Shown in pieces: positions 1-4,966 of a DNA stretch of 6,059 bases. Made by a program: the position numbers and the translations under genes. Positions within the stretch are counted from its first letter, which is position 1, and each line of letters opens with the position of its first letter. The stretch is from Spirochaetota bacterium. Lineage in GTDB: Bacteria > Spirochaetota > UBA4802 > UBA5550. The DNA lies in the NCBI GenBank assembly GCA_022704585.1, contig JAKJGD010000144.1:1-6059 (forward strand), given 5' to 3'. Under the pieces are notes generated by a model. The model had not been told where the DNA came from. It saw nothing but the letters and a program-made list of their open reading frames with translations, and did not search any database.

Positions 1-573
1 AAGGCCGCGGCAGGCAGGGAGACCGGTGCGGGCGAGATGATCGGCGCGGGAAACGCCGCCGTTGTCAAGGAAGACATCAGAACGAGGCCCGTCAGCGAGG
101 ATGAGAGCAAGGAGTTCGACCGGTTCCATGCGATCGAGCCGATCGATGACATAGACGGTACCAGCGGGTCCGACATCATCAGGATGGAAGCGGATTACCT
201 GAAGGGCGGCGGCGCAGGCAGCGGCGAAGAGAAAAAAGCTGACGGCGTGGATGCGTCTTCGAAGCAGGGCAAGCCGTCGGATAACGAGGAAGCTGAAAAA
301 GTGGTCCTCTGGACCGGCAAGAGCGTGTATACCGCCTCGGATACCGTTGTCGTGTACTATAAAAATATGCCGGAGTACCGGAATTGCTGGATTGACATAT
401 CGAGGGCCGGCGATGGTGACGGGAGATACCGGTCATACAACTGGACCTACAGCGCGGCCGGCGGCAAAATGGAGTTTCCCGGCCTGGGCCTCGAACCGGG
501 CCTGTACGAAGTCCGGGCCCATTTCAGCAAGAGCAATTCGGTAGAAAAGAGGTTCCGCTTCAGGGTGCAGTAA
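1..573 (+). CDS. 3' end of an exported protein ending in an Ig-like domain (5' truncated)
   Basis: The reading frame is open from the first base, so the gene starts before the window; 190 residues are visible. An ATG at 37 exists but has no good ribosome binding site and probably is internal. Visible residues 1-99 are charged and low in complexity (Gly, Glu, Asp, Lys, Ser), which suggests a flexible linker. Residues from about 100 to 190 look like a compact beta-sandwich: a strand ending in VVVYY, a W-I-D-I-S-R-AGDGDG turn, YNWTY, a small Gly-rich turn, then FPGL, a PGLYEVRAHF strand and a closing FRFRV. This order (W-I-x-I, then Y-x-W-x-Y, then F-x-GL, then G-x-YE-x-R) matches a known small Ig-like domain often found at the C-terminus of secreted bacterial enzymes and surface proteins. 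What the missing N-terminal part does cannot be told. Export is inferred from the domain type. Confidence 0.75.
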   Translation, partial: KAAAGRETGAGEMIGAGNAAVVKEDIRTRPVSEDESKEFDRFHAIEPIDDIDGTSGSDIIRMEADYLKGGGAGSGEEKKADGVDASSKQGKPSDNEEAEKVVLWTGKSVYTASDTVVVYYKNMPEYRNCWIDISRAGDGDGRYRSYNWTYSAAGGKMEFPGLGLEPGLYEVRAHFSKSNSVEKRFRFRVQ

Positions 574-587
574 CACAGGGGGGGCGA

Positions 588-1241
588 TCAGCGGCCGCTC
601 CCCGCTTCCCACCTGTTATCCAGCTCGCGCCTTATATCGTGAAAATCGTTCCAGGGGATGAACTCTTTCCCCGTTTTATGCAGTATCTGTGCCAGGGCAT
701 CCCGCGCGAACACAAGGTCCGAGACCTGCGCCATGTTTATGTCCGTAAACCCGTCGCCGATCGCGATCACCTGCTCCGCACCATATTGAGAAATGATCTT
801 CGGTTTGTCCATGAGCTCGGTTTCCCCTTCATGGGTAGAGGAGACCCGGATATACTCGCCGCTGAGGTCCGTGTCGACCGCGTAAATGCCGCGCACCCGC
901 GTTTTCAACGGGCCGAGACGGGCCTCCACCATGCCGCGCAGGCCGCCGGATATCACGATGAGCGGCACGCCGCGTGAATCGAGGTAGTCGAGGAGCTCCT
1001 CGAGGCCGGGGCGTATCGGTACCGCCATGACGAAATCGATCACCTCGCCGTACCGCTTCGTCGGGATCGATTCGACGAGGGTCTTCACTCCTTCGCGCAG
1101 TGTCATGCGGCGGGCGAGCATCTCGGGCAGGATCTCCTTCCACCTGTCGGGGACGAGGTGGCTGACCATGCCGGAAAGGGTTTCCTTCGAGGTGATGGTC
1201 CCGTCGAAATCGCAGAACACGGCTGTTTTAAATGACTCCAT
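588..1241 (-). CDS. HAD-superfamily (subfamily IB, MtnX/SerB-like) phosphatase
   Basis: A 217-residue cytoplasmic phosphohydrolase with all four HAD motifs. Motif I is D11-F-D-G-T15 (Asp11 the nucleophile, Asp13 the acid/base), motif II is I-S98-G-G, the motif III lysine is K146 or K148, and motif IV is G162-D-G-F-T-D167, which binds Mg2+. The helical cap between motifs I and II (about residues 20-80) and the GDGxxD ending are typical of HAD-IB enzymes such as phosphoserine phosphatase and MtnX, the 2-hydroxy-3-keto-5-methylthiopentenyl-1-phosphate phosphatase of methionine salvage. Length and overall style are nearest to MtnX-like proteins, but no other methionine-salvage gene lies nearby, so the substrate stays open and no symbol is given. 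The ATG at 1241 is preceded on the - strand by AAGGG about 5 bases away. The gene converges on the upstream + strand gene with only 14 bases between their stop codons. Confidence 0.88.
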   Translation of the reverse strand: MESFKTAVFCDFDGTITSKETLSGMVSHLVPDRWKEILPEMLARRMTLREGVKTLVESIPTKRYGEVIDFVMAVPIRPGLEELLDYLDSRGVPLIVISGGLRGMVEARLGPLKTRVRGIYAVDTDLSGEYIRVSSTHEGETELMDKPKIISQYGAEQVIAIGDGFTDINMAQVSDLVFARDALAQILHKTGKEFIPWNDFHDIRRELDNRWEAGSGR

Positions 1242-1265
1242 GGCGTCCCTTCAATATAATAGGGC

Positions 1266-1294
1266 ATGGTATGGGGCCGCGGTCTCTCCGTCAA
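1266..1294 (-). promoter_or_regulatory. Candidate sigma-70-type promoter for the HAD phosphatase gene
   Basis: Read on the - strand, TTGACG (1294-1289, five of six consensus -35 bases) is followed after exactly 17 bases by TACCAT (1271-1266, four of six -10 bases). The start of transcription would fall near 1259, giving a leader of about 18 bases that still contains the AAGGG ribosome binding site. Position and spacing fit well; the -10 is only fair. An AT-rich TATTAT lies closer to the start codon but has no -35 at suitable spacing. Confidence 0.4.
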
Positions 1295-1338
1295 CAGAGA
1301 AACAGTAAATGCTCCCGGTTTGATCCATGCATGAATTG

Positions 1339-1344
1339 AAGGAG
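1339..1344 (+). promoter_or_regulatory. Ribosome binding site AAGGAG favouring the TTG start at 1350
   Basis: AAGGAG lies 5 bases before the TTG at 1350, an almost ideal Shine-Dalgarno arrangement. It is the main reason for choosing that start rather than the ATG at 1416. The ATG at 1346 is only one base from the motif and opens a frame of 10 codons that stops at once, so it is not a credible start for a gene, although a tiny leader peptide cannot be ruled out. Confidence 0.5.
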
Positions 1345-1349
1345 ATGTT

Positions 1350-2006
1350 TTGCTTGACATCGTCTCACAAAAAGTAACTTATGCATATAAACTTTCAACC
1401 GTGGCGGGGTCAAATATGGGATATTATCACGGGTGTGCGATAATCCTGCTGCTGCTTTTTACGGGGTGCTCTCTCCATTCCATTCCGGATAACTATGTGT
1501 TGCAGAAAGGCGGGGAATCCATAGTGATAGGACAGCTCATACTCCCAACCACGGGGATGCCCTATCTCGAGAGGCCATACCGGGGGAGCGACGGTTCATT
1601 TTCCTTCAGTACCATTCTTGGCAGGGACTCCAGGGTCTACTCCGTGGTTCCTGATCAGCATGGAGTGGTCTGCGCGTTTTATATTGCAGTGCCGCAGGGC
1701 AGGTACAGTATCGACAGGATCAGCTGGGGCGAGTTTAAATCGGATGTGAACGGCATCTTTACCGTGTATGAACCCGGGAAGGTGTACTATATCGGTTCGA
1801 TAAAAATGACCGTGCCAGAGCGGGACCCGGGACAGATTGCCGCACATATCGTGATGGATATATTCGCCAACCGGAGGTCGGTTCCGGTCAATTACACGGT
1901 AATTGACGACCTGAAGCAGGTATCCGCCGCGTTCCGGAAGAAGTATCCGCACCTGCCCCAAACAATAGAAAAGTCACTGGTTGTTTTCAGGGATCCGTAT
2001 CAATGA
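1350..2006 (+). CDS. Predicted lipoprotein of unknown function
   Basis: A 218-residue protein if read from TTG 1350, or 196 residues from ATG 1416. It has a hydrophobic stretch, CAIILLLLFTGC, that ends in a spirochaete-like lipobox (L-F-T-G-C; Cys40 from the TTG, Cys18 from the ATG), so export and lipid anchoring are likely. The mature part is predominantly beta: an IVIGQLIL strand, a FYIAVPQGRYSI segment of the kind 'F-x-V-P-x-G-x-Y', then VYYIGSIKM. That order is common in small envelope lipoproteins with a transthyretin- or carboxypeptidase-regulatory-like fold, but I do not recognise the family. A short helix near the C-terminus (DDLKQVSAAFRKKYPHL) follows. The TTG start has a strong ribosome binding site but gives an unusually long, weakly charged N-region of about 29 residues. 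The ATG start gives a normal-length signal peptide preceded by GGGG. No terminator is evident in the 82 bases after the stop. Confidence 0.72.
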   Translation: MLDIVSQKVTYAYKLSTVAGSNMGYYHGCAIILLLLFTGCSLHSIPDNYVLQKGGESIVIGQLILPTTGMPYLERPYRGSDGSFSFSTILGRDSRVYSVVPDQHGVVCAFYIAVPQGRYSIDRISWGEFKSDVNGIFTVYEPGKVYYIGSIKMTVPERDPGQIAAHIVMDIFANRRSVPVNYTVIDDLKQVSAAFRKKYPHLPQTIEKSLVVFRDPYQ

Positions 2007-2088
2007 TTGGAGCTACCCGCTGAAATAGGCTTGCTTTTAAACCCATCAGACCATAGCCTGTGCCCGGTATGCGATTACCCCGAAAGGC

Positions 2089-3183
2089 ATGAATATACAA
2101 CCCGGATATAACGCGCACCCGTCACACGTCGGGCTGGCCCTGAAGTTCAGCTCGGTGAAGGCGATGGGGCCGCCCATGAGCGATACGCTGGTTGCGATTG
2201 TCGAGCTTCTGTTCAGCGTGGTAGAGGCGCCGGGCCATATCGCCCGGAAAACGGGCCTGGCCCCGGAATCGCTGGCCCCACTGCTGGAAGAAATGGTCCG
2301 GAAAAAGATCATCATCCGCCTCGCAAACCGCTATATGCTTTATCCGCTTATCCCGGGCCTGTTCGAGGTTGTTCTGAAAAGCGGGGAGCGGGATGAATGG
2401 CATGCGGCGTTCGCGGAGCTCATCAATGAACTGGTTGACACCGGGTATATGGGCGATTATTTAAACAGGCCGATCAGCGCCATCCGCAATGTTCCGGTCC
2501 GGCGCGCGGTCGATGCCGGCAGCATCGTCGCCGATACGGACCTTGTATTGGAGCTGGTTGACTCTCATAAGCATTTTGCCGTTTATGCTACATGCCCCTG
2601 CAGGCATTCGATGCGCCTGACCGGCCAAGACTGCAAACGCGCTTCGGCCGATGAAGGCTGCCTCGCCTTCGGCGATTATTCCCGCGGCCTGGAGAAGGAT
2701 GGAAGCGGCCGCACCGTTTCCAGGGAAGAGATGCTCGCTATTCTCGGAGAGAGGAGGGCGAAGGGGCTGGTCTTTTTCACCTCCAACGTGAGGCCGTCGG
2801 CCCCCACGGCCATCTGCACCTGCTGCGACTGCTGCTGCCGCGCGCTGAAGATACACAACAACTTCAGCAGAAACCTGGTTGCTCCTTCTCATGCAATCGC
2901 ATCAGTTGATGAATCGCTCTGCAATAATTGCGGGAGGTGCGTGAAGGCCTGCAATACGCATGCGCATTCTCTCGTTAACAGGACGCACGGTTACAGCCAT
3001 GAACTGTGCGTCGGGTGCGGCATCTGCGCGGAGTCGTGCGGGAACAACGCTATTACCATGACGGAGAACAGGCTGTACAGGCCGCCTTCCGGAAGTTACA
3101 CGCGGCTTATACTGAAAATGCTTCCGCCGATCCTGGTCACCGGCACGGGCATCAGGCTCAGGAGGCTGTTTTCAAAGAAATGA
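2089..3183 (+). CDS. Multi-cluster 4Fe-4S protein with N-terminal helical (winged-helix-like) region
   Basis: A 364-residue soluble protein with 18 cysteines in three groups. Residues about 31-85 look like a winged-helix fold (helices LVAIVELLFSV and LAPLLEEMVRKK followed by a short strand pair). The central part has C169-P-C171-R, C182 and C191, then a dense C243-T-C-C-D-C-C-C250 block. The C-terminal part is a ferredoxin domain with two 4Fe-4S motifs: C278/281/284/288 and C307/310/313/317. In both, the Pro that usually follows the fourth Cys is replaced (Asn289, Gly318). The arrangement matches a poorly characterised family of 4Fe-4S proteins seen in anaerobes and spirochaetes; an electron-transfer or redox-sensing role is inferred, with no known partner. 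The ATG at 2089 has AAAGG unusually close to it, yet the residues after it (PSHVGL, then KAMGPPMS) look like family sequence, so I keep it over the ATGs at 2164 and 2176. The next gene overlaps its stop codon. Confidence 0.85.
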   Translation: MNIQPGYNAHPSHVGLALKFSSVKAMGPPMSDTLVAIVELLFSVVEAPGHIARKTGLAPESLAPLLEEMVRKKIIIRLANRYMLYPLIPGLFEVVLKSGERDEWHAAFAELINELVDTGYMGDYLNRPISAIRNVPVRRAVDAGSIVADTDLVLELVDSHKHFAVYATCPCRHSMRLTGQDCKRASADEGCLAFGDYSRGLEKDGSGRTVSREEMLAILGERRAKGLVFFTSNVRPSAPTAICTCCDCCCRALKIHNNFSRNLVAPSHAIASVDESLCNNCGRCVKACNTHAHSLVNRTHGYSHELCVGCGICAESCGNNAITMTENRLYRPPSGSYTRLILKMLPPILVTGTGIRLRRLFSKK

Positions 3184-3605
3184 AGCCATATCGCACCAGA
3201 GATGCCGCCGTAATGAGGATCGCCGGACTCGCGGCCATGGCCCTGTCCGCGGCAGTACCGTGCGCCTGCTCGCCCTGTGCCGATCTGCGAATTGAAAGCA
3301 ACATCCCGTCCACAGTGCTCGACCGGGGCGGCAGGACCGTGTGCGCCTCGACCCCCTGTGTGATGCGCGTGTCGCGGGAGACATGCCGGTTCTACAACTC
3401 GTCCACCGGATATATCATACTCGATGCTGCATCGCGCGGCGGCGTGACACTCCGGTCCATGCCGATCGTCGCCTGCGATGTTACGGACGGCATGCGATTG
3501 TCATTCATGTTCCCTTCCGTAAAAGGACGGGATTGCGGCGTGACGCTGTACGGGGGCGAGCGTGGGGAATATGGCATTCCCTGCGCGGACGCCCTGGTAC
3601 GGTAA
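3180..3605 (+). CDS. Short cysteine-rich exported protein or lipoprotein with a PEGA-like segment
   Basis: The 141-residue frame begins at ATG 3180, overlapping the stop of the Fe-S gene as ATGA (3180-3183), which implies translational coupling. The frame is open further upstream, but that part lies inside the Fe-S gene and is not expected to be used. An N-terminal signal (MRIAGLAAMALSAAVPCAC from residue 12) precedes Cys28, Cys30 and Cys33; no standard lipobox fits, Cys30 being the best candidate. An ATG at 3213 (residue 12) would give a more usual signal peptide. The mature part has a PEGA-like pattern: IPSTVLDRGG, then V-C-A-S-T-P-C60, and a strand GYIILDAA. Nine cysteines in all (28, 30, 33, 55, 60, 69, 99, 119, 135) are many for such a small exported protein and suggest disulfides or metal binding. 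Function is unknown. The surrounding operon joins it to an Fe-S protein and a metal transporter. Confidence 0.72.
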   Translation: MKPYRTRDAAVMRIAGLAAMALSAAVPCACSPCADLRIESNIPSTVLDRGGRTVCASTPCVMRVSRETCRFYNSSTGYIILDAASRGGVTLRSMPIVACDVTDGMRLSFMFPSVKGRDCGVTLYGGERGEYGIPCADALVR

Positions 3606-3645
3606 TCCCGGTCTGTAACCGGATAGTTAGCTGGAGGAGCAGTAT

Positions 3646-4461
3646 ATGATCACTGAACTATTGCAGGGCTTCAACCCGGTGGTGCTCGCGCTTTTCGCCA
3701 CGCTCTTCACGTGGATCGTCACGGCGCTGGGCGCCGCACTGGTCTTCTTCTTCGCGACAATTAATAAAAAAGTGCTGAATGCCATGCTCGGATTCGCGGC
3801 CGGCGTTATGATCGCCGCGAGCTTCTGGTCGCTCCTGAACCCGGCCATAGAGATGGCCGATGCACACGGCGATATCGTGTGGCTCCCCGCAGTCGCCGGC
3901 TTCCTCGCGGGAGGGGCGTTTCTGTTCGCGGTGGACAGGGTCCTCCCGCACCTGCACATGGGTCTTGATACAAGCAAGGCAGAAGGCATCAAGACCTCCT
4001 GGCAGAGGAGCGTCCTCCTTATCCTCGCGATCACCCTGCATAATATACCGGAGGGGCTCGCGGTGGGCGTGGCTTTCGGCGCCCTGGCGGACGGCTGGAC
4101 AGCGGCAGCGGCGGGCGGTGCGGTCGCGCTCGCCTTCGGCATCGGTCTGCAGAATTTTCCGGAGGGTGCGGCCGTGTCGATCCCGCTCCGGCGCGAGGGC
4201 TTCTCGCGCTTCCGGGCCTTCTGGTACGGCCAGCTCTCGGGCTTCGTGGAGCCGGTGGCCGGTGTCGCGGGCGCGTTGCTGGTCGTGTTCGTAAAACCGC
4301 TTCTGCCGTACGCCCTGTCGTTTGCAGCGGGCGCCATGATCTACGTCGTTGTCGAGGAGCTTATCCCGGAATCCCAGGCGGGCGACGAGACCGACCTCTC
4401 CACCGTGGGCGCCATGGTGGGGTTCGCACTCATGATGTTCCTGGACGTTGCGCTGGGGTAG
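3646..4461 (+). CDS. ZIP-family divalent metal transporter (GufA/ZupT-like)
   Basis: A full-length 271-residue inner-membrane transporter that likely imports Zn2+ or other divalent metals. About eight hydrophobic segments are visible, starting near residues 11-37, 47-68, 78-97 and 122-148. The hallmark metal-site helices are present: H132-N-I-P-E136-G in TM4, Q169-N-F-P-E173-G in TM5 and E202 in the FVEP segment. These correspond to the binuclear site known from the structure of a bacterial ZIP; Asn170 stands where that protein has Asp, as in many GufA-type members. A later VEELIPE motif (236-242) is also typical. The TM3-TM4 loop has H102 and H104. Start choice is clear: GGAGG (3633-3637) lies 8 bases before the ATG. 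The gene follows the Cys-rich protein by 40 bases with no strong terminator, so the three genes from 2089 may form one operon. Metal specificity cannot be read from sequence alone. Confidence 0.93.
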   Translation: MITELLQGFNPVVLALFATLFTWIVTALGAALVFFFATINKKVLNAMLGFAAGVMIAASFWSLLNPAIEMADAHGDIVWLPAVAGFLAGGAFLFAVDRVLPHLHMGLDTSKAEGIKTSWQRSVLLILAITLHNIPEGLAVGVAFGALADGWTAAAAGGAVALAFGIGLQNFPEGAAVSIPLRREGFSRFRAFWYGQLSGFVEPVAGVAGALLVVFVKPLLPYALSFAAGAMIYVVVEELIPESQAGDETDLSTVGAMVGFALMMFLDVALG

Positions 4462-4471
4462 GGGGAATGCA

Positions 4472-4533
4472 GGCCATGCTCTGACCCCCGGGGCCATGCC
4501 CTGATCCTGTTGCTGTGCTCTGACCCCCAGGGG
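4472..4533. repeat. Cluster of short direct repeats containing TGCTCTGACCCCC
   Basis: The 13-mer TGCTCTGACCCCC occurs exactly at 4477-4489 and 4516-4528, each followed by a GGGG run (4490-4493; 4530-4533 after one A). Between them is a degenerate partial copy: GGCCATGCTCTGACCC (4472-4487) recurs as GGCCATGCCCTGATCC (4492-4507) with two changes, a period of 20 bases. The CCCCC/GGGG runs can fold on themselves. Its place just after a stop codon is typical of dispersed intergenic repeats. Confidence 0.7.
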
Positions 4534-4654
4534 CAAACAGAATAGTTATCGCCCCGCATTACTATTGCGGAGTGGTTAAATGATACCTTGTTACTATATA
4601 ATAATACTTCATAATATTTCTTCACGAATAATCCGATAGTGATTTTAAATACAT

Positions 4655-4665
4655 TGCTCTGACCC
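4655..4665. repeat. Third, isolated copy of the repeat core TGCTCTGACCC
   Basis: Eleven bases identical to the core of the repeats at 4477 and 4516 appear about 130 bases downstream, inside AT-rich sequence where a GC-rich 11-mer stands out. It lacks the GGGG run that follows the other copies. It may mark the far end of a decayed element that begins near 4472, or be an independent copy of a dispersed repeat. Confidence 0.6.
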
Positions 4666-4740
4666 GTTATGCAGGTTAAAATAAAATAAACAAAATAACT
4701 AATATTGAATATTTACTACCTACACAATGTATTATTTTTT

Positions 4741-4770
4741 AAAAAAAATCCGCCCGAGCGTGTTTTTTTT
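4741..4770. terminator. Terminator-like hairpin flanked by A8 and T8, usable on both strands
   Basis: Eight A (4741-4748) are followed by a small GC hairpin (CGC 4751-4753 with GCG 4758-4760, loop CCGA) and, after two bases, eight T (4763-4770). The A and T runs can extend the stem with one wobble and one mismatch between. On the - strand the same element also ends in eight T. The GC core is only 3 bp, so strength is uncertain. It would separate the ZIP operon from the lipoprotein gene downstream. Confidence 0.45.
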
Positions 4771-4791
4771 ATTGTCTTTTCATTGACAATA
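4770..4791. repeat. 7-bp inverted repeat TATTGTC-N8-GACAATA
   Basis: TATTGTC (4770-4776) and GACAATA (4785-4791) are perfect inverse complements spaced by 8 bases, directly after the T-run of the terminator-like element. The right arm contains a perfect TTGACA (4783-4788), but no good -10 lies 15-19 bases after it. It could be a dimeric regulator's operator or a chance repeat in AT-rich DNA. Confidence 0.4.
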
Positions 4792-4871
4792 TAGGTATAT
4801 AGAATAGAGATTTGTAGGATTAATTATTGATTATGAACGCCGCTATTTATATTCACGACCGTAAAACCAAT

Positions 4872-4901
4872 ATGAAATGTATGTATAAGATCAAATATAA
4901 T
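4872..4901 (+). promoter_or_regulatory. Candidate promoter for the large repeat lipoprotein gene
   Basis: A perfect TATAAT (4896-4901) is preceded after 18 bases by ATGAAA (4872-4877, four of six -35 bases). Transcription would start near 4908, giving a leader of about 60 bases before the ATG at 4967. In such AT-rich DNA a chance TATAAT is possible, so support is moderate. A second -10-like TATCAT (4924-4929) has no good -35. Confidence 0.4.
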
Positions 4902-4966
4902 CTACGATCTATTCCAGCATCCATATCATTTTTTATGTTGTGAATGATTATATGAGGTACAAAAGA

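Larger units (their letters stand above)
4462..4966. other. Long intergenic region without a supported gene, partly very AT-rich
   Basis: About 500 bases lie between the ZIP gene and the large lipoprotein gene. The first 70 or so are GC-rich and carry copies of a short repeat. From about 4540 the composition turns sharply AT-rich: bases 4681-4740 contain 9 G/C of 60, against 49 of 60 in 4081-4140 inside the ZIP gene. The stretch holds a third repeat copy, a terminator-like hairpin, a 7-bp inverted repeat with an embedded TTGACA, and a candidate promoter. The longest + strand frame starting with ATG inside it (4833-4943, 36 codons) lacks a ribosome binding site. A weak hairpin CCGCA/TGCGG (4554-4570) follows the ZIP gene without a T-run. 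Confidence 0.7.

Noticed and set aside
588..1241. Naming the HAD gene mtnX or serB
   Set aside because: The motifs define the HAD-IB group only. No methionine-salvage or serine-pathway neighbour supports a specific substrate.
1283..1300. TCTCT/AGAGA hairpin in the divergent region as an operator
   Set aside because: A 5-bp match with an 8-base loop is expected by chance; it overlaps the candidate promoter but nothing else supports it.
3006..3179. Upstream extension of the Cys-rich protein's frame inside the Fe-S gene
   Set aside because: It overlaps the ferredoxin domain in another frame, and the ATG at 3180 is followed by a proper signal sequence; the extension would bury this signal.
3607..3622. 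CCGGT/ACCGG hairpin between the Cys-rich protein and ZIP genes as a terminator
   Set aside because: Five base pairs, no T-run, and immediately followed by the ZIP ribosome binding site.
3658..4536. A 292-codon - strand frame opposite the ZIP gene, and a second one at 3627-4337
   Set aside because: Both lie antisense to a gene with unmistakable ZIP motifs. Their predicted proteins are rich in Arg, His, Ala and Pro, as expected of shadows of GC-rich coding DNA, and have no recognisable domain.
4554..4570. Hairpin CCGCA/TGCGG after the ZIP gene as its terminator
   Set aside because: The stem is only 5 bp with a 7-base loop and no T-run follows; the element at 4741-4770 is the better candidate.
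4341..4625. A 94-codon - strand frame reaching from the AT-rich region into the end of the ZIP gene
   Set aside because: It reads across the repeat cluster and antisense to the ZIP C-terminus; the composition is inconsistent and no domain is seen.
4833..4943. A 36-codon + strand frame in the AT-rich region
   Set aside because: No ribosome binding site at suitable spacing, no recognisable features, and it overlaps the candidate promoter of the next gene.
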